The notes beneath the pieces were generated by a model. That model worked only from the letters and a program-made list of their open reading frames with translations, was not told the origin of the DNA and ran no database searches. Shown here piece after piece: positions 34,153 to 46,715 of a stretch of DNA of 64,000 bases (position 1 is its first letter; each line of letters starts with the position of its first letter). The stretch comes from Mycolicibacterium aubagnense (GTDB taxonomy: Bacteria; Actinomycetota; Actinomycetes; Mycobacteriales; Mycobacteriaceae): the NCBI RefSeq assembly GCF_010730955.1, contig NZ_AP022577.1, forward strand, positions 5,208,001-5,272,000, given 5' to 3'. The translations under genes and the position numbers were made by a program.

Positions 34153-34902
34153 ATGAGCAATCTCGAGGGGAAGTCAGCAATCGTCGCCGCCGGAGCCAAG
34201 AACCTGGGCGGCCTGATCAGCACCACGCTCGGCGCGCGGGGCGTCAACGTCGCGGTGCACTACAACAGCGCGGCCACCGAGGCCGACGCCGACCGGACCA
34301 TCGCGGCGATCGAGTCCTCCGGTGCCAAGGCCATCAAGGTTCAGGGCGACCTGACCGTACCGGGCCACGTGGACAAGCTGTTCGATGCGGCAGTCGGAGC
34401 TTTCGGCGGCGTGGACATCGCCATCAACACCGTTGGCAAGGTGCTACGCAAGCCGATCGTGGAAACCACTGAGGCCGAATATGATTCGATGTTCGACATC
34501 AACGCCAAGGCGGCGTACTTCTTCCTGCAGCAGGCTGGGCGCCGGCTCAACGACGGCGGGTCGGTGATCTCCATCGTGACCTCTCTGCTCGCCGCGTTCA
34601 CCGACGGGTACAGCACCTACGCCGGGGCGAAGAGCCCCGTCGAGCACTTCACGCGGGCTGCGGCCAAGGAGTTCGCAGCACGGGGGATCAGCGTCAACAA
34701 CGTCGGCCCCGGGCCCATGGACACGCCGTTCTTCTACGGTCAGGAAACCCCCGAGCGGGTGGTGTTTCACAAGTCGCAGGCCATGGGGAACCGGCTGACC
34801 CTCATCGAGGACATCGTCCCGCTGGTGGTGTTCCTCGCCGACGAGGGCCATTGGGTGACCGGCCAGACCATCTTCGCCAACGGCGGCTACACCACGCGGT
34901 AG
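34153..34902 (+). CDS. Short-chain dehydrogenase/reductase
   Basis: A 249-residue SDR. The cofactor loop is a divergent AAGAKNLGG in place of TGxxxGxG. The catalytic Ser is in SIVTSLLAAF and the active site reads YSTYAGAK. The NTVG motif replaces NNAG. These variations match SDRs that are often paired with LysR regulators. ATG 34153 is chosen; an in-frame ATG at 34111 would run through the control region. Its substrate is unknown. Confidence 0.82.
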   Translation: MSNLEGKSAIVAAGAKNLGGLISTTLGARGVNVAVHYNSAATEADADRTIAAIESSGAKAIKVQGDLTVPGHVDKLFDAAVGAFGGVDIAINTVGKVLRKPIVETTEAEYDSMFDINAKAAYFFLQQAGRRLNDGGSVISIVTSLLAAFTDGYSTYAGAKSPVEHFTRAAAKEFAARGISVNNVGPGPMDTPFFYGQETPERVVFHKSQAMGNRLTLIEDIVPLVVFLADEGHWVTGQTIFANGGYTTR

Positions 34903-34910
34903 CGGAGAAC

Positions 34911-35558
34911 TCAGCGGCGCCAGAACAGGTGGTGGACGACGCCGCTGGGACTGGGCACCACGTCGCAGTGGTAGCGGTCGAGCAGCTCGTCGGGGGACTC
35001 CCACAGTCGTGAGCCCTCGCCGAGCGTCACGCTGGGCGAGACCGCCACGTGCATGGTGTCGATGAGGCCGGCGTCGAGGAATGCCCGGACGGTCTTGGCG
35101 CCGCCGCCGATGCGAATGTCCTTGCCCTGCGCGGCTTCTCGGGCCTGCGCCAGCACCTCGGCCGGAGCGGCGTCGACGAAATGAAATGTGGTGTCGGACA
35201 AGGTGAACGACGGCCGCAGGTGGTGCGTCATCACGAAGACCGGGGTGTGGAAGGGCGGGTTGTCGCCCCACCAGCCCTGCCAGTCGAGGCGGGCCGGCCC
35301 GCGATACGGGCTGAACTTGTTGGCGCCCATGATCTCTGCGCCGATGTTGTTGGCGAAATCGCGCACCAGGTAGTCGTCGAGACCGCGGCTGCCGCCCGGA
35401 TCGGTGCGGTTGGGCCAGCTGGCGGTGGCGCCGGCCCACGAGCCGACCATCACCGCCGGATCGGCGTGGCCGAACGGCCGCTCGAAGCTCTGGCCCGCCC
35501 CGGCGCCGAAGCCGTCGGCTGACACGCAGAAGTTCTGTACTTTCACCAGCTGGGTCAC
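34911..35558 (-). CDS. RibD C-terminal/dihydrofolate reductase-like protein
   Basis: A 215-residue protein of the RibD_C reductase family. Visible motifs are ADGFGAG near the start, IMGANKFSPY, PVFVMTHH, an IRIGGGAKTVRAFLDAGLIDTMHVAVSP block and a final VVHHLFWRR. These proteins bind NADPH; some reduce pyrimidine or folate compounds, but most are uncharacterised. It converges on the SDR with an 8-base gap and lies downstream of the FAS-II hairpin. Confidence 0.82.
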   Translation of the reverse strand: MTQLVKVQNFCVSADGFGAGAGQSFERPFGHADPAVMVGSWAGATASWPNRTDPGGSRGLDDYLVRDFANNIGAEIMGANKFSPYRGPARLDWQGWWGDNPPFHTPVFVMTHHLRPSFTLSDTTFHFVDAAPAEVLAQAREAAQGKDIRIGGGAKTVRAFLDAGLIDTMHVAVSPSVTLGEGSRLWESPDELLDRYHCDVVPSPSGVVHHLFWRR

Positions 35559-35630
35559 GGTTGCTCTCCTCTGTTGGGTTCAGAGGATAGACCCGCAGCG
35601 CCGTCGAAACTCATCGCCCGGCGAGTGCAA

Positions 35631-35664
35631 ATGGTCCCCGACACGCTGTGGTGTCGGGGACCAT
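35631..35664 (-). terminator. Strong hairpin at the end of the FAS-II operon
   Basis: Perfect 14-base arms (ATGGTCCCCGACAC and GTGTCGGGGACCAT) enclose a 6-base loop, and pairing extends further with one mismatch. It lies 20 bases past the accD6 stop and before the next gene on the same strand. There is no T-tract. This is the most likely terminator of mabR/fabD-acpM-kasA-kasB-accD6. Confidence 0.85.
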
Positions 35665-35684
35665 CTGCGTCTGGTCGCGGGGGA

Positions 35685-37112
35685 TTACAGCGCGATGTTC
35701 TTGTGGCGACCGCGGCGGGCCGGGGCCTCGGCGAGGGCCTGGGTGATCTTCGACCGGGTGTGGGCCGGGTCGATCTTCTCGTCGACCACGCCGATCTCGA
35801 TGGCCGAGTCGACACCACCTGCGATGCGCTCGTGCTCAAGGGCCAGCTCTTCATGCAGGGCCTCGCGCTCGGCAGCGTCCTCGACAGCGGCCAGCTTGCG
35901 CTTGTGCAGGATGCCGACGGCGGCCTTGGCGCCCATGACGGCGACCTCGGCGTCCGGCCAGGCGAACACCTTCGACGCGCCGAGCGAGCGCGAGTTCATG
36001 GCGATGTACGCACCGCCGTAGATCTTGCGGGTCACCAGCGTGACGCGGGGGACCTCGGCTTCACCGAACGCGTGCAGCAGCTTGGCGCCGCGACGCACCA
36101 CGCCGCCCCATTCCTGGTCGACACCGGGCAGGTAGCCGGGCACGTCGACCAGGACGACCAGCGGGATGCCGAAGGCGTCGCACAGGCGCACGAAACGTGC
36201 TGCCTTCTCGGCGCTTTCGGAGTTCAGGCAGCCGCCCAGACGCAGCGGGTTGTTGGCGATGATGCCGACAGAGCGACCGGCGAGACGGCCCAGGCCGACC
36301 ACGATGGACGGCGCCCACTTGGCTTGGAACTCTTCGAACGGGACGCCCGCGTCGAGCAGAGCCTCGACGATCGGGTGCACGTCATAGGCCCGCCGCGCCG
36401 ACTCGGGCATGAGGGCGCGGATGTCGGTGTCGCCGGCCTCGGCTTTGGTGCGGTCGAAATGACCCTGCTGGCAGAACAATCCGACCAGGCGACGGCCGCG
36501 CTCGTAGCAGTCGAGTTCGTCGTCGGCGACGATGTGGCACACGCCGGACTTCTTGTGGTGGGTGTCGGGGCCACCGAGCGAGACCATGTCGACATCCTCA
36601 CCGGTGACGCTGCGGACGACGTCCGGGCCCGTGACGAAGACGCGGCCCTCGGGGGCCATGACGATGACGTCGGTCAGCGCGGGGCCGTAGGCGGCACCAC
36701 CGGCGGCGAAGCCGACGACCAGCGAGATCTGGGGGATGTAGCCCGAGGCCCGGATCATGGCCTCGAAGACCTGGCCGACGGCGTGCAGCGCACGCACGCC
36801 CTCTGCCAGGCGGGCGCCACCGGAGTGCCAGATGCCCACGATGGGGGCCTGCTCGTCGATCGCGGTGTCGTAGGCGCGGACGATGTGCGCACAACCGTCG
36901 ACGCCCATGGCGCCACCCATGACGGTGCCGTCGGTGGCGAACGCGATGGTGTGCACGCCGTTGACGGTGCCGGCGGCGGCCAGCACGCCCGATTTGTCGC
37001 GCTCGTGCAGCGGCTTGACGCTGCCCGGGTCGAAGAAGGTCTGCAGGCGCAGCAGCGGGTCGCGGGGATCAAGTGATTCGGCGGCCGTCGCCTCGGGTGC
37101 CAGGGTCGTCAT
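35685..37112 (-). CDS. accD6: Acyl-CoA carboxylase carboxyltransferase subunit
   Basis: A 475-residue biotin-dependent carboxyltransferase beta subunit. It has the two crotonase-like halves, with the oxyanion/CoA pocket motifs GVHTIAFATDGTVMGGAMG, SGGARLAEGV and GFAAGGAAYGP in the N-half, and VPGYLPGVDQEWGGVVRRGAKLL and KIYGGAYIAMNSRSLGA in the C-half. It forms malonyl-CoA with an AccA3-type alpha subunit to supply FAS-I and FAS-II. It is the last gene of the FAS-II operon, 59 bases after kasB, as in other mycobacteria. Confidence 0.95.
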   Translation of the reverse strand: MTTLAPEATAAESLDPRDPLLRLQTFFDPGSVKPLHERDKSGVLAAAGTVNGVHTIAFATDGTVMGGAMGVDGCAHIVRAYDTAIDEQAPIVGIWHSGGARLAEGVRALHAVGQVFEAMIRASGYIPQISLVVGFAAGGAAYGPALTDVIVMAPEGRVFVTGPDVVRSVTGEDVDMVSLGGPDTHHKKSGVCHIVADDELDCYERGRRLVGLFCQQGHFDRTKAEAGDTDIRALMPESARRAYDVHPIVEALLDAGVPFEEFQAKWAPSIVVGLGRLAGRSVGIIANNPLRLGGCLNSESAEKAARFVRLCDAFGIPLVVLVDVPGYLPGVDQEWGGVVRRGAKLLHAFGEAEVPRVTLVTRKIYGGAYIAMNSRSLGASKVFAWPDAEVAVMGAKAAVGILHKRKLAAVEDAAEREALHEELALEHERIAGGVDSAIEIGVVDEKIDPAHTRSKITQALAEAPARRGRHKNIAL

Positions 37113-37171
37113 TTTCTAATCTCCTTGATGTCGCATCCGGGGGACTGCGCTGGATGTTTTTTTGGGGTTGC

Positions 37172-38440
37172 TCAGTACCGGCCGAAGGCGAGTGCGACGT
37201 TGTGACCGCCGAACCCGAACGAGTTGTTGATGGCGTACTTGTAGTCGCCCTGTCGCGGAGCCTTGGAGACCACATCCAGATCGATCTCCGGATCCAGGTT
37301 CTCCAGGTTCAGTGTGGGCGGAACCACGCCGTCGCGCAGTGCGAGCACGGTGAGGATGGACTCCACCGCGCCGACCGCACCTACCGAGTGGCCGAGCGCC
37401 GACTTGGGGGCGTACACCGCGGGCCGGTGGCCCTTCATGGCGTTGTTGATGGCCACGCCCTCGGCGACATCACCGACACTGGTGCCGGTGGCGTGGGCGT
37501 TGACGTGGTCGATGTCAGTGGGAACGAGCCCTGCCAGTTGTATGGCCCGGGTCATCGCGTAGCCGGCCTGCTCACCGTTGGGGTCGGGCGCCACGATGTG
37601 GTAGCCGTCCGAGGTCACGCTGGCGCCCATCAGCCGGGCCAGGATGTTGGCGCCGCGGGCCTTGGCGTGTTCCTCGGTCTCCAGCACCAGCATGGCGCCG
37701 CCCTCGCCGAACACGAAGCCGTTGCGGTCGCGGTCGAACGGGCGGCACGCGCCGGCCGGATTGTCGTTGGTATTGGACAGCACGATGCGCATCTGGGCGA
37801 ACCCGGCGATCGGTACTGCCTCGATCTTGGTTTCCACGCCGCCGCAGATGGCGACGTCGGCCTCGCCCAGCACCAGCTGGCGCCAGGCGTTGGCGATGGC
37901 CTCTGAGCCGGAGGCACAGGCCGAGATCAGGGTGGTCACCCCGGCCTTGGCCTTGCGGTCCAGCCCGACGGCAGCCGCCGCACCGTTGGGCATGAACATC
38001 TGCACGACCAGCGGAGAGACGGCGCGCAGACCGCGTTCGCGCATGCCGTCGTAGGCGAAGACGAGCTCCTCGGCCGAGCCGATACCAGTGCCGATCGACA
38101 CCATGAGTCGCCGGGGATCAACGTCCGGCGAGCCTGCGTTTTCCCAGACTCGCCGGCCGATGACCGTCGACATTTTCTGCAGATATGACAGGCGACGCAG
38201 CTCTACGCGCGTCAGTTCACTTTCGAAATCCTCGTGTAGATGGCCGCCGATGCGGACTGGCAGGTCGTACTGCTCGATGAACGGATCATCGAGCAGACGG
38301 ATCCCACTTTCACCGTCGAGGAGTTTCTGCCATGTGGTTTCAGCATCCGTTGCCAGCGAGGTCGTCATGGCCACACCAGTGACGACCACGTTGGGGAGAC
38401 CATTCCCCGTGGACAACTTGTTTGCGGTTACCCCTGCCAT
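37172..38440 (-). CDS. kasB: Beta-ketoacyl-ACP synthase KasB
   Basis: A 422-residue condensing enzyme. The catalytic triad is Cys175 (SACASGSEA), His316 (NAHATGTS) and His351 (GHSVGA), with Lys346 conserved. KasB extends meromycolate chains to full length within FAS-II. The reading frame is intact. It begins 23 bases after the end of kasA. Confidence 0.95.
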   Translation of the reverse strand: MAGVTANKLSTGNGLPNVVVTGVAMTTSLATDAETTWQKLLDGESGIRLLDDPFIEQYDLPVRIGGHLHEDFESELTRVELRRLSYLQKMSTVIGRRVWENAGSPDVDPRRLMVSIGTGIGSAEELVFAYDGMRERGLRAVSPLVVQMFMPNGAAAAVGLDRKAKAGVTTLISACASGSEAIANAWRQLVLGEADVAICGGVETKIEAVPIAGFAQMRIVLSNTNDNPAGACRPFDRDRNGFVFGEGGAMLVLETEEHAKARGANILARLMGASVTSDGYHIVAPDPNGEQAGYAMTRAIQLAGLVPTDIDHVNAHATGTSVGDVAEGVAINNAMKGHRPAVYAPKSALGHSVGAVGAVESILTVLALRDGVVPPTLNLENLDPEIDLDVVSKAPRQGDYKYAINNSFGFGGHNVALAFGRY

Positions 38441-38463
38441 TACTACTCCGATGTCCCTTCGAC

Positions 38464-39712
38464 TTAATAACGCCCAAAGGCCAGGGCGACATTGTGTCCA
38501 CCGAACCCGAACGAGTTGTTGATGGCGTACTTGAAGTCGCCATAACGAGGCTCGCCCGCAACCACATCGAGATCGATGTCAGGGTCCGGTGTTTCGTAGT
38601 TCAGCGTCGGCGGGATCACGCCGTCGCGCAACGCGAGCACCGTCAACACAGACTCCAGCGCACCGACCGCACCAATGGAGTGGCCGAGCGCCGACTTCGG
38701 TGCGTACACCGCGGCGTTCTGACATCCGGCAACCCGGATGGCATTGGCCTCGGCGGTGTCACCGATCGGAGTCGCCGTGCCGTGGGCATTGACGTGGTCA
38801 ATGTCCTTGGCGTCCAGTCCGGCGGTCTCCAGTGCACGCTTCATCGCGGCACCGGCCCGCAAGCCGTTGTCGGCCGGAGCCACCATGTGGAACGCGTCCG
38901 AGGTGATGCCGGCGCCCATCAGCCGGGCCAGCGGCTTGGCGCCACGGGCCAGGGCGTGCTCTTCGGTCTCGATGATCATCAACGCGCCGGCCTCGCCGAA
39001 CACGAAGCCGTCCCGATCCTTGTCGAACGGCCGGGAAGCGCGCTCGGGCTCGTCGTTGCGGGTCGACATGGCGCGCATCATCGAGAACGCCGCGATGGGC
39101 AGTGCCTCGATGGTGCCTTCCACACCGCCGACGACGGCGAAGTCCGCGTCCCCCATGACGATCTGACGCCAGCCGTGGGCGATGGCCTCAGAACCCGACG
39201 AACATGCCGACACCGGGTGATGACCCGGCGCGGGCGCCCAGCTCCAAGCCGGCGACCGCGGCCGCACCGTTGGGCATGATCATCTGAACGGCGAGCGGGC
39301 TGACCTTGCGGATGCCGCCCTCGTTCATCGCGTCGTAGGTTTCGACGATCTTCTCGCCGCCACCAAGACCCGTGCCGATCACGACCGAGAAACGATCGGG
39401 ATCGACCTCGGGCACGCCCGCGTTCTGCCACAGCCGCCGCGCCAGCACGAGCGACAGGCGCTGCACGTAGGAATTGCGGCGCAGCTCGACACGGGTCAGC
39501 TGGCTCTCGATGTCATCGACCAAGTGGCCACCGATACGCACCGGAAGGTCCCACTTGGTGACGAAGTCGTCGGTCAACTCACGGATGCCGCTTTCGCCTG
39601 CCAGGAGACCCTTCCACGTGCTCTCGACATCAGCAGCGAGCGCCGTGGTTGCCTCCACGGCGGTCACCACAACGTTCGGGAAGCCTCCGTTAGCAGTGGA
39701 AGGCCTGGTCAC
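38464..39712 (-). CDS. kasA: Beta-ketoacyl-ACP synthase KasA, frame interrupted at 39214-39227
   Basis: The N-terminal 165 residues (from GTG 39712) and the C-terminal 250 residues are both excellent KasA but lie in different frames. The junction is exactly before the active-site Cys. Adding one G to GGG and one C to CCC within 39214-39227 restores [19 protein letters not shown] and a protein of about 416 residues. His motifs NAHGTATP and GHSIGA are present. KasA is the essential elongating synthase of FAS-II, so the organism should carry a functional copy. GTG 39712 overlaps the acpM stop by 4 bases. Confidence 0.9.
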
Positions 39713-40002
39713 TTGCTGAACTTATCGCGCAGCGCGGCAGCAGCCTCGGGGTTCTCTTCCTCGAGCTTCTGGATGTAGGCGACGACGTCACCAACGGTGC
39801 GCAGGCCGGCCAGGTCCTCGTCCGGGATCTTCACGCCGTACTTGTCCTCGGTCTGAACGGCGATCTCAACCATCGACAGCGAGTCGATGTCCAGGTCGTC
39901 GACGAAGGACTTCTCCGGGGTGACCTCAGACGGCTCGATGCCGGTGACCTCTTCGATGATCTCGGCGAGGCCGGCGATGATTTCTTCCTGGTTGGCAGCC
40001 AC
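39709..40002 (-). CDS. acpM: Meromycolate extension acyl carrier protein
   Basis: A 97-residue acyl carrier protein with the phosphopantetheine site DIDSLS, Ser41. GTG 40002 is chosen because AAGAAGGAG stands just upstream. The C-terminal tail is short (ends ALRDKFSK), as in fast growers; the M. tuberculosis protein is longer (115 residues). It carries growing meromycolate chains for KasA/KasB. Gene order fabD-acpM-kasA is conserved. Confidence 0.95.
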   Translation of the reverse strand: MAANQEEIIAGLAEIIEEVTGIEPSEVTPEKSFVDDLDIDSLSMVEIAVQTEDKYGVKIPDEDLAGLRTVGDVVAYIQKLEEENPEAAAALRDKFSK

Positions 40003-40076
40003 GGTGGCTCCTTCTTTTTGTTGTGTCGGCACACCGGATTTGGTGTGCCGGGTTGGTTGTTCGGCAAACAGCCCTG

Positions 40077-41042
40077 TCAGAACTCGGTGAGTCCGTCCAG
40101 GTCTGCGGGGGTCTTGATGGCGTAAGTCGGCACGCCCTTGACTTCACGCTTGGCGATACCGGTGAGGGTGCCGGCCGGCGGGAACTCGATGATGCCGGTC
40201 ACTTCCTGACCGGCAAAGCGCTCGCGCAAGGTGGCCGAGCACAGGTCCCAGCGCACCGGGCGGGTCATCTGGGCGACCAGCTTGGTCATGGCGTCCGCGG
40301 CGTCGGCGACTGGCTGGCCGTCGGCGTTGGACAGCAGGGTGGTGGTCGGCTCGCTGGGGATCACGGTCGCCGCGGCAGCCGCGTACGGCTCCTGCGCCGA
40401 GCCCATGTAGTGCGTGTGGAAGGCACCGGCGGTGGCCAGCACTCGGACGCGGGCCTTGGCCGGCGGATCCTCGGCCAGCTTCTCCAGCGCCGCGACGGCG
40501 CCGGCGGCAACGATCTGGCCCGCCGCGTTGCGGTTGGCCGGGACCAGTTCCAGGGCTTCGAGACGGGCCAATACCTCGGCTTCGTCGCCACCGAGCACCG
40601 CGGCCATACCGGTGGGCTCCAGCGCGCAGGCCTTGGCCATCTCGGCGCCGCGGGTGGCGGCGAGCTTGATGGCCTCGTCGGCGGAGATGACGCCGGCGAT
40701 GGCGTAGGCGGCGATCTCACCCACCGAGTGGCCGGCCACGATGAGCTGCGCATTGGTCAGCAGCCCAGTCTTTCCCCCGTCGCTGCGCTCGCCCAGACGC
40801 TTGGTCAGTTCTTCGTGTGCAAGCAGCGTGGCCGCGACGACCAGCGGCTGGGTCACCGCGGTGTCGGTGATCTCCTCGGCGGTAGCGGTGGTGCCGAGCT
40901 GGGCCAGATCGAGGCCGCTGATCTCCGACCAGGCGGCCAGACGGTCGGCGGCGCCGGACAGCTCCAACCAAGGGGTGAGCATCCCAGGCGTCTGAGATCC
41001 CTGCCCGGGGGCAAGCAGCGCAAGCACAGGTGTTTGGGGCAC
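40077..41042 (-). CDS. fabD: Malonyl-CoA:ACP transacylase
   Basis: A 321-residue acyltransferase loading malonyl groups onto AcpM. LLAPGQGSQTPGM forms the oxyanion loop, GHSVGE holds the nucleophile (Ser106), and GAFHTHYM holds the catalytic His. GTG 41042 is used; a start about 7 residues further in would match the M. tuberculosis length. It is the first structural gene of the FAS-II operon, downstream of the promoter region facing mabR. Confidence 0.94.
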   Translation of the reverse strand: MPQTPVLALLAPGQGSQTPGMLTPWLELSGAADRLAAWSEISGLDLAQLGTTATAEEITDTAVTQPLVVAATLLAHEELTKRLGERSDGGKTGLLTNAQLIVAGHSVGEIAAYAIAGVISADEAIKLAATRGAEMAKACALEPTGMAAVLGGDEAEVLARLEALELVPANRNAAGQIVAAGAVAALEKLAEDPPAKARVRVLATAGAFHTHYMGSAQEPYAAAAATVIPSEPTTTLLSNADGQPVADAADAMTKLVAQMTRPVRWDLCSATLRERFAGQEVTGIIEFPPAGTLTGIAKREVKGVPTYAIKTPADLDGLTEF

Positions 41043-41107
41043 GGATTAAGAAAACACTGTGAAGCGGGATTTATGCCGTGTAAGAGATTATGAACCTCGT
41101 CTTAAAG

Positions 41108-41128
41108 TTTTGTGGAATGTCTACAAAA
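41108..41128. promoter_or_regulatory. TTTTGT-N9-ACAAAA inverted repeat, likely MabR site
   Basis: TTTTGT (41108-41113) and ACAAAA (41123-41128) are perfect arms separated by 9 bases, 66 bases upstream of fabD. As I recall it, this is the type of repeat reported for MabR binding at fasII promoters of M. tuberculosis and M. smegmatis. The surrounding 41043-41150 stretch is AT-rich for this genome and must hold the operon promoter. Confidence 0.7.
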
Positions 41129-41225
41129 ACGCACGTTATGCAACGTTGCCGAGACCTCGCTGCGATGTGGATCACTCTGCCGACGCGCTGGTTACCGCTG
41201 GGTAGGCCACATCCATACGCCCTGA

Positions 41226-42471
41226 TCAGGTGGTTTGTGGATTGGGTTGAGGCGCCTGACGGTGCAGTCGACCGACCGTCGACGCCACGCGGAGCACATA
41301 CGCATCCCTGGGCACCATCGGATCGCGGCCGGTGAAGTCGGCGATGCGGCGGAGTCGGTAGCGGACGGTGTTTGGATGAACGAACAATTTGCGGGCGCAC
41401 GCTTCTGGCGGCGCCGCCGGCATCGATGTCGGCAACGAGCGTTTCAGAAAGCGCCGGGCCCGCGTCTGCCAGCGGTCGGACCACCTCTAACTCCAGGGCG
41501 GCGACGGCCGAGCGGTCGCCCAGCAGTGCACGTTCGGGTAGTAGCTCGCGGGCCGGGACGGGGCGTGGCGCTCCGGTCCAACCGCTCACCGCATTCATTC
41601 CTGCGATGGCTTCGGTGGCGCTGTAGTGCGCGGCCGCCAGCGTCGCGGCAATCGGCCCGATCACCACCGGGCCGTCGGCGAACACGGCCATCAACTCGCC
41701 CAGGAATCGGTCGGTGGGGGCGATGGGGCCGGACACGATGGCGACGAGCCAGGTGCCGTGCACGTCGGACAGCGCGACGCGGCCGTGGCGGGTGGCGACG
41801 TCATGCACGTCCTCGCTGGCCAGATCGGCGCGGTCGGGCCGAGGGAACCCGACCACGACGGTCGCGGGGGCAGTTGCGTCCCAGTTCAGCGCCGCGGCCT
41901 GCGACTGCAGGCTGGTGCCTACGTCGCCGCGCACCACGGCGTCGACGACGTTGGCCTCCATTCGGGTGTCCCAGGCGCCGCGGGCCTCGGCCTGGTCGGC
42001 ATAGGCGCTGGCCGCCGCGAAGGCCAGGTCGCGGCTATACCGCAGGATGCCTGCGGTCAGTGCAGTCAGCTGCTCTTCGGTGCGGGCCAGGAGCGGCACG
42101 ACTTCCTCGAAGAACTCCATCGTGGTCCGCACCATCTCCACCGACTGTCGCAGTGCGATCCGGCGCCGCAGGTCCTGGGGCACGACCTCGAAGGCCTCTG
42201 CGGTGTAGCTGACGTCGCTGTTCGGGTCCCGCATCCACTCGACGAAGTTGACCACGGCCGTCTGCACCACCAGGTGGACGCTGGCCCGCTGGGACGCTTC
42301 GAGCTCGGCGAAGAACGGCAGGCGCTCCTCCAACGCGTGCACCGCCTGGGTGGCCAACGTGCCGGAGTATTGCTTGAGGCGTCGCAGCACGGTCTCTGGC
42401 ACGTTCTCCAGCACCTCGAGGGTGGTTTTGGGTGGAACGAACCGCTTATCAGTCACCTTGTCAGGCACCAC
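41226..42471 (-). CDS. mabR: Mycolic acid biosynthesis regulator MabR, frame break near 41414
   Basis: About 414 residues. The long N-terminal domain (TLEVLENVPETVLRRLKQYSGTLATQAV...) is in one frame. The C-terminal PucR/CdaR-type helix-turn-helix (EACARKLFVHPNTVRYRLRRIADFTGRDP) is in another, ending at 41226. A single inserted base or two lost bases in the GGCGGCGCCGCC run near 41414 explains this. MabR (Rv2242) controls the fasII operon in mycobacteria. The start is GTG 42471, or GTG 42456. It is followed by the operon it regulates and preceded by aceE. Confidence 0.85.
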
Positions 42472-42599
42472 TAAAAGCTACGCCTGATTTCTGGCGATTT
42501 CTGCCAACGAGCTACGCCGAGATGACGGTTTCTGACGTACATCGGGTGATTTTCGTCAGAAACCGTCCTGTCGGCGCATGTGGGGCGCCGGATATCGGG

Positions 42600-45385
<2,786 letters not shown>

Positions 45386-45537
45386 CTGCCACTCCTTGGT
45401 ATTCGATTTTGGGGATGCTTTTGGCACTACCCATCGTCCCCCCATCGTTCCGCAGATTAGGCGTTGGGGTGGGCTACCGGCGAGTACGCGTTCGGATGGC
45501 CGTGATTGACCTATTCACCCTGTACGGTCAGCTGATG

Positions 45538-46077
45538 ATGACCAGCGCGGCAAGTGCCTCGCGGCTTCGCGCAGCCGCTCTTTCGTTCGGGGGCATGGCG
45601 GTCTCCGCCATGGTGATCGTCGGCTGCAGTAAGGCCGTCGACGGCAGCTCCACGGTCGATCAACCCGGTGCAGCGGCGTACCGGACCTCGGTGTCGCTGT
45701 CGGCGGCAGCATCGGCCAGTTCGAGTTCGTCGAGCGCCTCGGTGGCGGCAACCGAGGCTGCCTGCAAGGTGTTCGTCGACACCGGCAAGCCGTCGATGGA
45801 AGCGGTGAATGCCTACGTCGACGCCGAGAACGCCGGCGGTACCGACACCGCCAAGCAGCAGGCCGCCATCGACGCGCTGCACCGCGCGGCCGACTCGGTG
45901 ACCAAGAGCGCGGCCACCGTGCAGTCGCCGGCCCTCAAGGCTGCGCTGGCCGGCTGGGCGGCGGCGGCTCAGACGCTGGCGACGGCAATCAGCACCAATG
46001 CGTCGACCTCTGACTTCAACGCGGCGGTCGACTCGTTCAATACGGCCAAGTCGGCGACCGAGACGGCATGCTCGTAG
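45538..46077 (+). CDS. Putative lipoprotein (Rv2240c-like)
   Basis: About 179 residues. The N-terminus MTSAASASRLRAAALSFGG leads into a hydrophobic core ending VIVGC, a good lipobox. A Ser/Ala-rich linker follows, then a helical domain with cysteines in ACKVF and at the C-terminus (TACS). The open frame extends far upstream, but the signal peptide sets the start at ATG 45535 or 45538. It is divergent from aceE, as in M. tuberculosis. Function unknown. Confidence 0.78.
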   Translation: MTSAASASRLRAAALSFGGMAVSAMVIVGCSKAVDGSSTVDQPGAAAYRTSVSLSAAASASSSSSSASVAATEAACKVFVDTGKPSMEAVNAYVDAENAGGTDTAKQQAAIDALHRAADSVTKSAATVQSPALKAALAGWAAAAQTLATAISTNASTSDFNAAVDSFNTAKSATETACS

Positions 46078-46195
46078 GGCACGCACTGATCTTGTCGACC
46101 AAAGATGTGTCTTGCGTCGATTGAATCGTCGCCTCGTGCGACTATTGGGTTTCATACACACAGGCTGCAAACCAGCAGGTTAGAGGAGGACACCG

Positions 46196-46618
46196 GTGGC
46201 CGCGGCGGACGCGCCGAACTACGCCCAGAGACTGGGCATTCATAAAGATCAGATCGTCCAAGAGCTGGGCTGGGACGAGGACTCCGACGATGACATCCGC
46301 GCTGACATCGAAGATGCCTGCGGTGACGAGCTGCTCGATGAGGATTCCGACGAAGTCGTAGACGTCGTGCTGCTCTGGTGGCGCGATGACGACGGCGACC
46401 TGGTGGACCGCTTGATGGACGCGATCACCCCGCTGGCCGAGGACGGTGTGATCTGGGTGGTCACCCCGAAGACGGGCAAGAGTGGTCACGTCCAGCCCGC
46501 CGAGATCGCCGAGTCGGCGCCGACGGCCGGGCTGGTGGTCACCTCGTCGGCCAACCTCGGGGACTGGATCGCCAGCCGGTTGGTGCAGCCGAAGTCGAAG
46601 GCTGCGGGCCGGCACTAG
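46196..46618 (+). CDS. DUF3052 protein
   Basis: A 140-residue, strongly acidic cytosolic protein of the actinobacterial DUF3052 family (NYAQRLGIHKDQIVQELGWDEDSDDDIR; DEVVDVVLLWWRDDDGDLVD). The start is GTG 46196 preceded by GAGGAGGACACC. It corresponds to Rv2239c and is consistently next to ahpE. Its function is unknown. Confidence 0.87.
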   Translation: MAAADAPNYAQRLGIHKDQIVQELGWDEDSDDDIRADIEDACGDELLDEDSDEVVDVVLLWWRDDDGDLVDRLMDAITPLAEDGVIWVVTPKTGKSGHVQPAEIAESAPTAGLVVTSSANLGDWIASRLVQPKSKAAGRH

Positions 46619-46715
46619 TGCGGTTAGGTTTGCTTCCGCAGGTTTGGTGTGCCGCGAGCCTGACCGGGTGGCGGAATTTCGGCCCCTTGCTCGCCATGTC
46701 GTCAGGTTCGCGACT

